NCBI GenBank assembly: GCA_001692895.1
Contig: KV748193.1
Location: forward strand, 1,426,001 to 1,490,000
DNA: 64,000 nucleotides
Reading direction: 5' to 3'
From: Cenococcum geophilum 1.58
Lineage: Eukaryota; Ascomycota; Dothideomycetes; Gloniales; Gloniaceae
Shown one piece after another: positions 1 to 12,311 of the stretch. The position numbers and the translations under genes are program-made. Positions within the stretch are counted from its first letter, which is position 1. Each line of letters begins with the position of its first letter. The notes below the pieces were generated by a model. It was not told the DNA's origin. It worked only from the letters and a program-made list of their open reading frames with translations, and did not search any database.

Positions 1-1264
1 CATTGATAAGTGCGATGCACGGGCGGATCTTGTTGGACTTCAACCAAGGTACGAACAATTTCTTTCGAGTCTATGTGATTCACGCCTATGGCAAGAGGGC
101 ATGTCGTCCTGCTTCACCCTGGATGAGGTGCAGACAACATTGTGGTCCGTTTCCTGGTACAGCATATGTTGCTACTCTCTGCATGTCTGTGAAACCACAC
201 TTAGGATACATATAATGGTTGTGGATATGCCGGCCAATGTATCTCATTGGAGCAGTAGACTGGCAGTTATTTGGCAGGCGTGGTGTAACTTTACTCGACA
301 TCATCTCAAGGCATAAATTTATTAGACATTTAGTGCACCAGCTTCTAGCATACAATAAAATCTTGTCCTCACAATCCATACCCAGTCTCTTGTTGATGCA
401 CAGCATCAACCTCAGTCATACGCGAGAAGCAGTACGTAGCAGTTCTGCATGATGCTTGCATATTGGCATTCCCACGTCGCAATTAGCCGCAAATTCTTGA
501 CCTCTGTTTTGCCTTTTTCACTGCCAGCCAATAACGTGCTTGACTTTTGGTAACCCTGTCGCATATTCGCCCTTCTATATGGTCAAGCTACCACTACACC
601 TTCTCCCCACGTCGTACATGTATTGATCCTCTCATTTGGCCGCATCTGATCTGTCGGCTTTAGGCTCGAAAAAATTAGCTGTTCGGCTGTAGAAATATTC
701 TTCAAAGAATTTTCCGCTATTTGGCCGTAAAAAAATTTCCCACCAGCCTAGGAACCCAACAGCATCGACAAACGCTGAGGCAAGTACAACGCAATTGGTC
801 CGTATGAGCTAATTAGAACCAGCCCAGCTTTCCTTATGTCTTTTATGATCACTCAGTAGAGTCCGCAACCACTTGCTAGTCAACATCATCCCTTGATGGG
901 ATGTGGGGTTCGACAAACCTTCACTTTAGCAGTTGCTCAACGCAAGCCTCGGCATTTCAAGGCAGGACATGTCCCTGGTCTTCACCCAGTTCCCACACAA
1001 AATCTTCCTACGAAGCTCATGTCTTAGTGGCATACTTTTCATCAATGGTAACCTTCCATTTCCAGAGGGCTGTGTAATCCTCTAGTTAGAACCGCCCGAT
1101 TTCGCATCTCTTCTCCATCACAGGATGCCGGGAAAACAAGTACTGTGTCAAACCTCCTTCCGTATACAACCTCGTTGGATCAACGCTTTATCGCATCAAC
1201 CCCTAGCTTATCGCCCTCTAAGAGCTTGCAAGATACGGCAAGGATAGGTACATAATCGCTAGTC
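1..1264. other. Spacer, no gene recognised
   Basis: Base composition is mixed and not obviously RIP-like. Only short overlapping open frames (60-107 codons) on both strands occur in the first 450 bases. None has a recognisable motif or intron structure, and I do not call a gene. The stretch ends at the TTA target duplication of the Harbinger-like element that follows. Confidence 0.6.
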
Positions 1265-1298
1265 TTAGGGGTTGTTCAGTTGCAACTTCATATTCAAT

Positions 1299-1559
1299 AT
1301 GGAGGCTCCATACTTAACCGATACGGAGCCCAAATATGATTATGATGCAATCGTTCGGTTAAACTCCTCAGAATCAGAACTTAGCCATAGAATTTTTAAT
1401 GTTCCTTTACCGCCTAAAAGACAGGCTAAAAGGTTAGCAACTTTACTATATCTAGCTTCCGAAATAGAGCTCTCGGCGTCAACTAAAAGTCCGGCAGAAA
1501 GAACACATGTAAGGCATATTGCCCAGGTGTATGGTAGGGAGCAGGCAAGCCGANCATGA
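1299..1559 (+). pseudogene. Unrecognised ORF fragment inside the Harbinger-like element
   Basis: An 86-residue frame starts at ATG 1299, 31 bases inside the left terminal repeat. It reads as plausible protein, charged and with normal amino-acid mix (starts MEAPYLTDTEPKYDYD, later VPLPPKRQAKR). One ambiguous base lies near its end at 1554. It is not RIP-degraded like its surroundings. A decayed relative of the 1340-1420 stretch lies near 9350-9415. I do not recognise the family. It may be the start of the element's second protein or of its transposase. No DDE motif is visible because the frame is too short. Confidence 0.3.
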
Positions 1560-1860
1560 GTCACAGGAGAGTCGATGGAAGAGGACGATATGGTAAAGAG
1601 TAGGTATGGCAATACCCTAGTACGGAGACGAACCGATGAGGAGGGAAGGGCTGCAGCCCCTAAGAGCTCCCGGGCGTGCACCCGAGTAAGGGATAAAAGA
1701 TCCCTTACAACGCGTTCCTTCCCAATTTAACACTTATCTATGGCTCTATAGGTTATATAGACGTATATAATCTAAAGCCTTTAGATTTAAATAAAAAGCT
1801 TTAAACTTCTAATTTAAACTAACGCCAAAACCTTAGTTTAAATTCCATATATAGTAAAAC

Positions 1861-2302
1861 ATCAGCAGCTGGCACAGAGAACTATAATACACTGCTCTCA
1901 ACACAAAAAGGCCTCAAGGCGGTCAACCAGTGGCTTATTAGTCAAAATGTGCTAAATCAGTTCCGGGTTGCAAGGGAAATGGTAATAGAAGGCAAGGGGG
2001 CAAGCAGCAGGTGCCCCCTAGTAACTCTACAGTAGTAGAGTAATAGTTTATAATACTAGCGCGTCCGTAGGCTTGTTACGGCAGCAGTGGTTCCCAAGGA
2101 GGTCAAACAGTAAGGTAGTAGAGCACCATAGGCGACTCACAGGTGCTAAGCAGGCGAGTCCCAAAAGGCGGGGAGATGGATCACGGGGTTTTCTCATTTT
2201 TCTTAAATAGAGTTTTCTCCCCACATGTAAATAAGGAGTAGTCCGCGTGGGCCCAATAGGGATCCGAATCGGACGTTAAGCAATGAATTATTATTATTAA
2301 TA
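1861..2302 (+). mobile_element. 5'-truncated LINE copy (3' UTR only)
   Basis: This segment is the inverted counterpart of 28507-28960, the 3' end of the full-size LINE in this window, and shares several long near-identical stretches with it, for example around GACGTTAAGCAATRAATTATT. It ends in an ATT/TTA-rich simple tail, as non-LTR elements often do. Only the 3' untranslated part is present, the usual outcome of incomplete target-primed reverse transcription. It is much less TpA-shifted than the long copy, so it either escaped RIP or inserted later. Target duplications were not clear. Confidence 0.6.
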
Positions 2303-2305
2303 TAT

Positions 2306-2433
2306 ATGAGGTAACAGGCTCCGCACCACCCAGCCACGGTACAAACCCCAAAAGATAAGCGAGTAACTGGCAAGACGCCAGGCACAGCTGTGCGGAACAA
2401 TACTTATAGGCGAGGTGACTTCGTCACCTAATA
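2306..2433 (-). mobile_element. 127-bp-class hairpin repeat (MITE-like), copy 1
   Basis: This is the inverted relative of 26370-26496. Both copies contain CTCCGCACCAC near one end and a GGTGA...TCACC hairpin at the other, with the same central sequence. This copy abuts the simple tail of the truncated LINE. It has no coding capacity. A tRNA-derived SINE was considered, but no convincing A and B boxes were found. Confidence 0.6.
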
Positions 2434-2554
2434 ATATATAGCTCGAAGCCCCTATTATAGATTCTAGTTTAATATAGAGGCTTTAGGGGTTATTTAATTA
2501 TAGGTTTAAATTAAAATAAGGGCTTTAGAATAGAGTTAATCTAAAGCTTTAATA

Positions 2555-2777
2555 TGAGGTAAGGATATAGATAGGGAGTCCAATGATAGAATAATGGGTA
2601 TATTGTATAGATAGAGACGAATCCTTAAGGGAAAAGGAGGAGTCTGTGTGCGAGGTAGGAAGGGTTTTCCCTAGGCATATGCAGAGCACGTACCTCACAG
2701 GCGAGTCACCCCTAGGTTGCCCCAGGGTCGCCCATACCTTGCAGCTATATAACTATCTACTCAGGTTTCACCTAACA
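2555..2777 (-). repeat. LTR of the Gypsy fossil (3' LTR)
   Basis: 223 bp, nearly identical to 9101-9323. It ends in CACCTAACA on the plus strand, which is TGTTAGGTG on the element's own strand, followed inward by a G-rich polypurine tract on the minus strand. Confidence 0.85.
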
Positions 2778-5700
2778 ATACCCCCCCCTTTAAAAAGGGT
2801 TGTCCCTAATCCTTTATATACTTAAGCCTTAATAAAACCCTATAAAAAACCTTAGTAAGGAAAAAATTTAGAGGGGAAAGAGCATCTTAATTTTACGTAT
2901 AGAGAGACGAGTAGTACATATACGCGGCGCGAAGATGTTAAGGAACTTTAACCGGCGGTTAAAGTTATCTAATTAGTTAGATTTGCCTTACTAAAACTCC
3001 CCCATATTTAACCAAGCTAGTAGCAATTTTATATACCCGGTATAGAAAATCCTAATTAGTCCATTTAATAGGTAGAGCTAGTAGAGCTTAATACCGTCAC
3101 CTAAATTCGGTAGACTAGAAATATTCCAAAAGCTCGCTTATATAGGTAGGTCGCTAGTACCTTATAGGTTAGTTATAGGTTATTTACATACAGCTAGATT
3201 TATAGACGGTAAGGCTATATACCTATTAAACCCACCACTAACCCTACTTTAGCCTTATGCTATACCGGCGTAGCGCTATATATACTTCGCGGGTAGGTTT
3301 ATAGGTTACTTATATATAGCCAGGTTTAAGACGGTAAGGCTATATACCTATTAAATCCGCCGCTAACCTATACTTTAGCCTTATACATTATCTATATAGC
3401 ATATACATAGAATAGTATAAGTTATTAGTATAGGTTACCACTAGTAGGTTACCAGTAGGTCGTAGACCCCAGTTAAATAGACCCCAATTATAAACGGGCG
3501 TAGGATATTAATAAATTAAAACTTCACCCTATACGTACACCGCAGTTCTTATAGTAGTCGTTACTTATTCTTTAATCCCTTAGGACATCCTCTACTCCGC
3601 TTTAATATAGGTTATATTTTAATAGCGGCGCTTACTTTTCGCCTACACTTCAGCTATAAGGCTAGGGTGTCCTACTTACGGTACTTATCTAGCAGTTATT
3701 AACAATTCTCAAGTTCTGTCTCATATTTCTATTTATTATACTTATTTAGCCATCCTAGCCATTTAATAAGGTACTATGGTTATCTAGTACAATCCTAGTA
3801 GGCAATAATTACTTCTACTTCCTAGCTACCTTCCTTAAGCTCTTTTACTACTAGGGGTTAAAACCTAGGGCGTAACTTATAAGGCTCTAGTAGGGAGATA
3901 TAAAAGACTAGGTAGAGCCATACTATAGCAGGTAGGAGCTCTAGCTTATATGCTTACTACCCTATACGCTCTAGGATCTAAAATAGTCCTATAAACTTAT
4001 AGTTAAGCTTTTTATAAGGACGTTTCGTGCGGATATTCTTAGAGGAAAGCAGGACTTATTTACCAACGGCGAAATGCTTGGCCAGGTGGTAACGATTATA
4101 GTATTTTACCTAAAGCTTTTAGGTATACATTATTAACGCCGCCGCTGCCTTATATATAAGGCGCAGGCGTTATAGATGCGTCTTTATAAGTTAGATATTC
4201 GTTAACTTAGACCCCTTCCCACCTTACTAGGCGTCTTAGACGCTATCTAAGACTCTATCTAGGACGTTTAGTAGCTAGCTATAGGCGAGCTTAATAGGGG
4301 AACGCTTTATTATAGTATAAACCTTAAAGTTATAGGTAAAGGCTACTTCTTTAAGTAGGGAGGCCTAATTAGACTATTCCCAGTTCGTAAATATACGTAG
4401 GTATACCTTAAGCTCCTAGTTCTAACGCTCTATCTACCTATCTATCTACGGGTAAAATATAGTACTAAGTTTACGTTAAACACGGAGATAGTAGCATATA
4501 GTACTCTAGTACTTACTTATAAATACACTACCCCTATTAAAGACGATATTATCTAGAGGCCCTATTTATACAAAGACTCTAAATAAAAGTTCTATAAGTT
4601 ATATAGCATTAATTATCTTACGCACTAGATAGTAGTGTACTAGCTTTATAAAACGGTCTATAAGGATAAGGATAGAGTTATACTCTACGCTATTAGGAGT
4701 CTTAGACTCTAAGAGATCCGTAATAAAGTTAAGTAAATAATACTACTAAGCTTAGGTAGGGGCCTAGAGAGGCTGCAGCTCACCATAGGGTTTATAGCAG
4801 CGCGATTTGGAGCGTTAATAGGTATTATAATTATCTAGGTATTTACGGAGGTCCTAGGTAAGGCCGTTCTAAGCGTACTTCTACGCAATTACCTCAAAGG
4901 TATGGTTAAAACTATAGTAGCCGCCTATAGGATTATTATAATTTCACTTAAGGATCTCCTATTACAGTAGTATGCAATTCAACACCTAGACCTTATTATT
5001 TTACCTTAGAAGTCCTTAATTATTAAGGGTATAGTCCTTATTACTAGCAGAAACTTATTCCTAGGTTAACTAATCACATATAGAGCGTATAAAGGTGTCC
5101 CTTTTTTATACTCCATAAATAAAATTAACCAGTGACTTAGGGGGTTATTCTATAAACGCCATTTCGGCTAAAGCAGCTACTACTACTTCTTACTATAGCA
5201 CAAGACTCTACGCAAAGTCAATGCTAGTAAAGTAACGTATAATGCACAGGTAACTCGCTAGGTTATTACGGGGGACTATAGCCTAAGCTAAGGGGTCTTC
5301 CCTAGGGTTAAGCGCCATTAGGCCAGTTAAAGTGGTCTTAAAAAGAATAGTAGGACGCTCTAATCCGCCGGCGCCAAGTTCGCAAAAGTCGCTCGCATAC
5401 TACACGTATACTACTCGCTAGTATAGTATAGTAGCACTAGGGCCGCCTATAAGGCCTATAACCCGTAACTTTTACTACAATATAGGCAGCATAGCATTAA
5501 GGAGTATCCTCTTACTACTATCTTTAAAGCCTTTAGCATAATCCAGGCGCCAGGATAGTGTATTAGCAGAATTTATCTTACCTAGCTTATATTTAATCTT
5601 AAAATTAAACTTAGCTAGTTCCTTAGCGTACTAGGCCTAGTAAGCAAATAAGCTCTTAGTAGTTATAAAGTACTGGAGATTATTATAATTATAAAGCACG

Positions 5701-8700
5701 CGCGTTACATACGCGGCGTGTTTAAGGTAATAGCGCCACGTCTTAAAGCATTATACTATAGCGAGTAGTTCTTTATTATGCGTATTATACTATACTTCTA
5801 GGCTAGTAAGCTTCTAACTGCAATAAGCAATCGGGTGCCAGTAGAGTTAATCTCCCTACCCTAAAGGCTATAGAAGTATACCGCTATAGGCATAGTCAAA
5901 AGCGTTAGTAATTACTATTAGGGGTAGATTAGGGTTAAAGTAGTAAAGTAGAGGAGCCTATATAAACGCAGCGCGTAGCTTATGGAACGCCTACTACGCG
6001 TTATCGGGCCAGGACTAGGGTTAATACCATTTAGTAGGCCCTTTTAACTTACACTTCCTCTTCTTCTCCCTATCTAACGTTAGGTTGCAATATACCTATA
6101 CAAAATATACGTGCAGGGGGTATATAGTATCTAAGTAGTTCCAGATAAATCGCCTATAGAAGTTAGCAAAGCCAAGGAAGACCTAGATGTCCCTATAAAA
6201 CTCAGGCTTAGGCCATTCCTTAATAGCTTTTACGCGGTTAGGGTCTATTACGATACCCCTAGGGGTAATAATAAAGCCTAGGAACTCAACGTTCTTAGTA
6301 TAAAAAATGTATTTTAATAGTTTAGCGTATAGGCCCCAAGCGCGGAGCTATCGCAGTACCTGCTTAACGTGCTCAACGTGCTTATCCTTATTATTTAAGT
6401 AGATAAGAATATTATCTAGGTAGACTACGTAGATAGTATCTACTAGGGTTTCTAAAGCTTTATAAATATAGCTCTAGAAAGTTATAGGGGCGTTAGCAAG
6501 ACTAAAGGGCATTACTAAGTACTTAAAGTAACCGTAGCATGTCTTAAATACAGTCTTTTATTTATCTCCCTTTTTAATGCAAATCCTATAGTATATATCA
6601 CAAAGATCCAGCTTTATAAATATCTTCGCATAGCTAAGCCTATTAAAGAGTTCGCTGACCAGCGGTAGGGAGTACTAATTTTTAATCGTAATCTTATTTA
6701 GGCGTCTATAGTTAACGTATAGCCGTATTATACCGTCTGCTTTCGGCACGAAGAGGATAGGCGCTTTAGTAGGCGACTTACTGGGCCTAATCCAGCCCTT
6801 TTTAAAAGCACTATCTAGGTACTCTTATAAGATCTACAACTCTTTCTATAAGAGGTTGTAGAGGGGCATTTATGGTAGCGTCTTGCCTTCTTTTAAGTTA
6901 ATTGCATAGTTATACTTAGAGTTCTACAGTAGCATACTTACTAACTCGTTAGAAAAGACATTAATTTCCTCCTTATATATATCTGGTAGGCTAGGGGCCA
7001 TAAAGGTTAAAGCGACTATTACGTAGTAGTATGCTTCCGGAAGCTAGTAAAGAGAAGGGTGTGGCCGACATGCGTTTTATAGGTATACTCGCATAAAGAG
7101 TGTATATAGCTCTACTACAGTATACTTAATAGTTTTAGGGTTTTAATCACCTCCCCCTTATATATAGGTAATCTGCGCTGGCACCAGAGGGTCTCTACAG
7201 GTACTCGCTACCAGTAACGGCAGGTCCTCTACTATATTTATAACCGGTATCTCTACGTCCAAAGGGTCTATATAGGTACTTACTACTAGTAACAACAGGT
7301 CCTCTATTATATTTATAACCGGCATAGAGAAGGAGTCTTCTAGCTATAGCAAATAGACTATTTTACTAGCCTTAATATCTACTAGGAAAGTATTAAGGGT
7401 AACTATCTAAAGGCGTCTAGGGTTTAAAGTACCCTAGATAAACTATCTAAAACGGAAGCTAATTAATAGATCTACTTCCGCGAGCCAATCCTATCTAAAA
7501 ACTATATTATAACTATTAAATAAGCCGCCCTAAAAGGTCTACGGGCTAATAATACAAGGGGTACCCTAGAAGTCGCTAGTAGTAACTATTAGATTATAAG
7601 CATCCTAGATTGTTATCTAGTTACTATTAAGGAAATATATAATAGGTTTACGTAAATATAGCGCGTAGTGTATAGGTAGGTTAAACTTATAAACAACGTC
7701 TTAATTAATAAGGTTAATTTGGTACCTATTATTATATAAGGCATATAGGCGGACTTCGCCCTAGGGTGTATCTATTATAATATATACCATAATACGTTTC
7801 TTCTCTCCCTCTATATTAGGCCCTAGTTATAGTTAAGAGAGATACACTACTAGGGCTTTAGGTTTTCTAAAGCCCAAGCTAACTTCTCTTTAGCCTACTT
7901 CTAGTGTTCCTTACAGTGGCCACCTGCGGTCCTTTAACTCGCCTGCGTAGCACTAGCGTCTAGGGGGTCCCCTAAGCCATCCGGCTTTTAGGTAGTCTCC
8001 CTAGGAGTTTACTTAAAAAAGCGTCGCCCTTTTTAGGTTCTATTCCCTAAGCCTAAGTCTATAAAGCCTATGCTGCAACCACGCTTCGTACGCAATAATT
8101 TACTACTACTACTTACGCGATCTTCCGCGAGCTTTATAGTATTAAGCAATTACTCTATATAGCGGATTTTATTAAAAAGGTCTTTAGTAGTTCTTACCCA
8201 TTAGGCAAAGTTCTGGCAGAAGAGCTCTACTTATAGGTAGGCTAGAAGATATAAGAACTAAAAGTCTACCTATTATTTAGGATTAATAAAAGGGGTATAT
8301 AAAAAGAGGTCCTCTAAGCTATATATATAGGCTAGGAAGACGTTAAACCTCTAGTTCTCCTTTATAACAGCCATATAGTATATTATAGCGTTATTAAAGC
8401 GTCTTACTATAGGGTTCCTAATCTAGTCTTAGACTATAGTCTTAAATTCGTCCTATAGTAAGGGACCCTTATCCTTAGTGCCTAACCGGTAATAAACTAG
8501 TTAGGCAATTATCTTCTCTTTTATAAGACCTTTAATAGCCTAGCGCGTACGTCACTTATAGTTATAGTCAGCGTTATTAACCTTAAATTAGTTCTTAACT
8601 GCGGCAATCCACTAGTTAAAATGCTGTTAAGTAGTACTACTAATATTAGGTAGTAACTTCTTAACTAGGGCGTTAAGATTTAATCGGCGTATATATTCGC

Positions 8701-9100
8701 TACGTAACTTATACTCTTTACTAAAGAGGTAATAAGAGGGCTTTATTAAATTAATAATGCTCTATAAGTTAGCTATTTTCTTAGCCAGCTTATCTAGCTC
8801 CTTTATATTAGCGGTATTAGGTAGGACGCTAGTAACCTTACTAAGCTCCTATTAAGCCTAGGTATATAAGTTAAACTAGTCTCTAGCGTTTATAGATATC
8901 TAATCGTTTTAGGATTCGGAGAATGGCTTAGATACTACTAGTATACTTCTAGCGGTTTCGTCTGCACTAGATCCTAAGGCGTTCTACAGTCGCATTGCCA
9001 GCGTATTACCGTCGGGTGTAGGCGTCGGTTTTCTTTTCGGAGGCATTATAAAAAAATTAAACCGGCTATCCTTCTAAGGGGATTGGTAAGGATTTAAATA

Positions 9101-9323
9101 TAAGGTAAGGATATAAATAGGGAGTCTAATAATAGAATAATGGGTATATTATATAGACAGAGACAAATCCTTAAGGGAAAAGGAGGAGTCTGTGTGCAAG
9201 GTAGGAAGGGTTTTCCCTAGGCACGTGCAGAGCACGTGCCTCACGGGCGAGTCACCCCTAGGTTGCCCCAGGGTCGCCCATACCTTGCGGCTATATAACT
9301 ATCTACTCAGGTTTCACCTAACA
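9101..9323 (-). repeat. LTR of the Gypsy fossil (5' LTR)
   Basis: 223 bp direct repeat of 2555-2777, same length, with only transition differences seen by eye. Confidence 0.85.
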
Positions 9324-9623
9324 TTTAATCTAATTCTAAGACGACTATTTAATTAAATTCTAGTGTAATTTAACTTTAGCTATAAAAATTTAATATTCCT
9401 TTAACCGCCTAAAAAAAACACCCAAACTAGGCGTATTATACTCTATATAGAATTTGAATTAAGGGCTTAAATCTCCTTATTTAAATTTAAAGGCTTTGGA
9501 TTATATACGTCTATATAACCTATAAAGCTATAGGCGCGTATTAAATTAGGGAGGAACGCGTCCTTTCTGCCGGACTTTTAGTTTAGATTTAATCTAACGC
9601 TTTTGCAACCGAACGAGCCCTTA

Positions 9624-10619
9624 GTTAAAGCCACAGACGCGTAATAAATTAGGAAGGAATGTGTCCTTTCTGCCGGACCTTTAGTTTATATTTAAAGTCT
9701 AAACTCACGTTCAGTGTCTACCCTAGCTATTTCCTCGAAACCTACATCTCCTGCTTGCTTTCACGCTCTGCTAGGATGATGGGCCTTCGGTTCGCACATC
9801 AGTGGAATGTAACAGTTGCTGCGTGTCTACTTCTTTTCCCCACAACCTTCCCTGAACGTGCCGTACTCCGCCCGCTAAAGATGATATGAGGGGCGGTACG
9901 GGGTGTCAAGCGCCTCTATTAGCTTAATCTCTGCAGTACTAAAATGTGAGGTAGGGCATACTCACGACCTAGGAGGTGTCTCTTTCATTGGCTGCTTGCC
10001 CGTTTCATTCAGGAATCTTCCATGGAGGTTGCGGCGTCCTGTGCCACAGTGCTTTCTCGAAAGCCACTCGCCCATGACACCCACTCCTTCGTATAAAAAG
10101 CCAAGCAGACGCGCTTATATTCGACTGAGAAGACTCGTTCTATGTTTCTCCATGGCGAAATTCATATTCCAAAAACCTTTGTTTTTCCCTTCAGCCGCAT
10201 CACTTCGACTTATCACTCCCGGTACACGCCAATGCAGCAGAGCCACTCCCCACAATATCGCACGCGTGTCAAGGCAACATTTTCAAATAATCGTATTCGG
10301 TGTAGAAAAATATCTAGCTAATGCCTCACACGACGAGGGGATATGTCAAATCCATCTCAGCGCCCCCAGAGTCCCAATCCTAAGACCTTCCATATGCCAA
10401 AATGCCGTAAAAGAAATAGATCCCGTTCTAGACTCGCTAGATGAAGTCCTCCCATGGAGCCTTCATCCTTCTCGCCATGAGATCCCTCTTGCCGTGAGAT
10501 CTACTTCCCCCTGACCAGCTCGATCCAGACAACGCGGTCCCAGCTTACGGAGCGCAGAATTGCCCCCGCCAAAGCACGATGTAATCAACTTCCGAATAAG
10601 GTTTTGTCTAATTCCCGCA
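9624..10619. other. Spacer downstream of the membrane-protein gene
   Basis: The first 80 bases repeat the end of the Harbinger-like element. From about 9720 the composition becomes normal. A 200-codon frame at 9903-10514 has no ATG at its start, a low-complexity look and no recognised motif, so I do not call it. Part of this stretch is probably the 3' untranslated region of the minus-strand gene that ends at 10620. Confidence 0.5.
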
Positions 10620-11714
10620 TTAAACCTCCTTGACGACCACGACCTCACCCACATCCCCGACCCACCCAAACATGACCGCGCTCAGCAACCCCGCCAGCAC
10701 CCACACCCCCGCATACCCCACCGCCCCCACAACGTCCGTCCCCTCAAGCGCACTAACCTGCACTGCCGTGTTCGCCGCTACCATCGTCGCCAGCACCGCC
10801 GTCTGCGTCAACAGCACTTTCGTCTGCTTGCTCCACCCCCACACGTTCTGGCGCAGCGTCTCCGTGAACGTCGCAGTCGCGGGGTTGAACGCGGGGGCCT
10901 TGGCGTCGCTGATGTGGGTCTGCGCGCCGAGCGAGGGCGCGAGCAGGAAGCCGCGGACCGCCCAGCCGACGGGCGCGAGTGCGATGACGAGCTGGGGCAG
11001 GGAGACAGAGTGCGCGGGCTCGACGGTCGGCAGGTCGAAGTGCGTCACCATGAAGGTGACCAGCCCGGCTTTCAGCGCAGTGTAGAGCACGACGCTGTAG
11101 ATGGCGGTGCCGAGGATGGTAGTTGAGAGTGTGACCTGGAAGCTGTGGATGATGTTGCGGTTTGGGACGGCTGATTTCGGCGCGTTGGGGTTGTGGAGGG
11201 CGGAGCGTGGGCGTAGGAGCTTGGTGGGCAGCGCGACGGAGGCGAGGTCGACGGCCAGGTTTATGAGAGATGTGGTGGGCGAGATGAAGTAGAAGATTTG
11301 GAGGAGGTAGAGGACTGGTGCGTGGGTTAGGAGGGTGAGCCAGGTGATGTCTAGATCTATTCACCACCAAATATATCAGTAATTGTGTATGTGGTATTTG
11401 AAACAGATCAAAAATTAGGATTGGCACTTACCATCATATTTCCCGTACCATCCTACAGCCAATTCGGCAATTTTCCAGCCCAGATACGCTGCCACCTGCC
11501 ACGGCTCATTGCGGCTGCGGCTTACGCTACCTAGCTCGTATCCCAGCCCATCTGCCACAATCGATAAGGCGGCCACGCTCAAACTCAGGCTGATGATGAC
11601 GAGGAGAGGGAAGCGAAGATGTCGCGGGAGTCTCGATGCCCGAATCGGTGGCGGTGCTACACCGTTGGTGATGATAGCGGGCTCGCTGCGGGCGATTTCT
11701 TTCCGCGGGGCCAT
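10620..11714 (-). CDS. Multi-spanning membrane protein, conserved-looking, function unknown
   Basis: Two exons on the minus strand (11714-11432 and 11356-10620) are joined across a 75-nt intron, 11431-11357, with a GTAAGT donor and an AATAG acceptor. The sum is 1020 nt, 339 residues, in one frame. The start MAPRKEIARSEP is the first ATG. After about 30 polar residues come some six or seven hydrophobic segments: around residues 33-55 (FPLLVIISLSLSVAALSIVA), 72-90, 97-118, one or two between about 175 and 205, 215-240, 275-295, and the last near 310-330. No signal peptide or catalytic motif is evident. The last segment runs almost to the C-terminus (GEVVVVKEV). Third positions are strongly C/G-biased and RIP marks are absent, in contrast to the neighbouring repeats. 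It resembles the anonymous integral membrane proteins common in Pezizomycotina. I do not recognise a transporter family. Exon structure is well supported; function is open. Confidence 0.85.
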
Positions 11715-12311
11715 CTTGATGCGAGGGAGATGGCTTTGAAGGAGTGACGGAGGAGAGTGGTGGGGTGGGAGAGCTCTCGCGGATTAATCAGAGGTGGTGG
11801 AAGCTGCGGTGCTGTCGCTGGCGAGTGTTGTTTTGGACGTCATTCGTTGTGGCGCGATCAAGCTCTCATTGGTGGGTGCCTCGGCCAATGTATATCCTGC
11901 CCGGCAACCGGGACATATTCCTTGCACAAGGTAGTTCTGAGCACATCTCAGCAACCTACACTACTTCATCTATAAAGATTTCAGCGTACCCGCAAAGATA
12001 TAGGAGGTATCAGCAAAGCCTCGGCGACTCGTCATAAATCGAGGCTACTCGATACTACGGGTAATCTGGGCATTAGATGGGAGAGTCCTGAGAGTGGGGT
12101 CCACAAACTGGAGAACGAAGCTCTATTCCCCCTAACCAGGAGCTTGGAATGATTCCCTCATTGGCTTGGTTCTCGACTTTCCACACCGGTTTAATCCTGC
12201 AAGTGGCTTTTGGAACGGAAATAATCCGAGATGGCCCCAGGCTATCCCGAGCACAACCTTCAGAAGGGGTTGGAGAATGGCCCAAGTGCTACAGCTAATT
12301 GGACTAGAACG
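11715..12311. other. Upstream region of the membrane-protein gene
   Basis: This is the probable 5' regulatory region of the minus-strand gene starting at 11714. Open frames of 70-100 codons on both strands are short, overlapping and unrecognised. The right edge is the terminal repeat of the Tc1/mariner-like element. Confidence 0.5.

Larger units (their letters stand above)
2555..9323 (-). mobile_element. Gypsy-type LTR retrotransposon fossil, minus strand, broken
   Basis: Two 223-bp direct repeats bound the element. Next to the left repeat lies a purine-rich tract on the minus strand (about 2780-2800), which places the 3' LTR on the left and the start of gag near 9045. Gypsy reverse transcriptase and RNase H blocks are recognisable on the minus strand around 5600-7000, with integrase expected to the left and gag to the right. 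The interior is strongly TpA-rich and carries very many breaks, so it is dead. The two LTRs are equal in length and differ only by about a dozen transitions, so RIP rather than slow ageing explains the divergence and insertion may be fairly recent. A TTTAAT match at both flanks may be the target duplication. It sits inside the Harbinger-like element. Confidence 0.85.
1268..9620. mobile_element. PIF/Harbinger-like DNA element, broken by nested insertions
   Basis: The left end reads GGGGTTGTTCAGTTGCAAC. The right end, read inward, is GGGCTCGTTCGGTTGCAA. Both are flanked directly by TTA (1265-1267 and 9621-9623), the 3-bp duplication typical of PIF/Harbinger, and the GGG...TGTTCGGTTGC-type terminus also suits that superfamily. 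About 1.5 kb belongs to the element itself (1268-1860, about 2434-2554 and 9324-9620). The rest is inserted Gypsy, truncated LINE and a hairpin repeat. Subterminal sequence is shared by both arms: a block near 1340-1420 resembles 9350-9415, and a CTTTCTGCCGGAC block near 1490 recurs inverted near 9560 and 9670. The 9535-9595 block is repeated just outside the right end (about 9640-9700), so an older partial copy may lie there. No catalytic domain was recognised, so the superfamily call rests on ends and duplication only. Confidence 0.55.

Noticed and set aside
86-452. Several 70-107 codon frames near the left edge
   Set aside because: Mutually overlapping on both strands, no recognisable features, no supporting introns.
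2306-2433. tRNA-derived SINE interpretation of the 127-bp repeat
   Set aside because: A- and B-box sequences are not convincing, there is no poly-A-like tail, and the second copy shows a hairpin end more like a MITE.
9903-10514. 203-codon plus-strand frame
   Set aside because: No ATG at the start, unusual residue mix, no motif. It overlaps the likely 3' region of the minus-strand membrane-protein gene.
10560-11427. Further long frames on both strands over the membrane-protein gene
   Set aside because: They are out-of-frame shadows of GC-rich third positions in exon 2. Only the minus-strand frame joins exon 1 by consensus splice sites and gives transmembrane segments.
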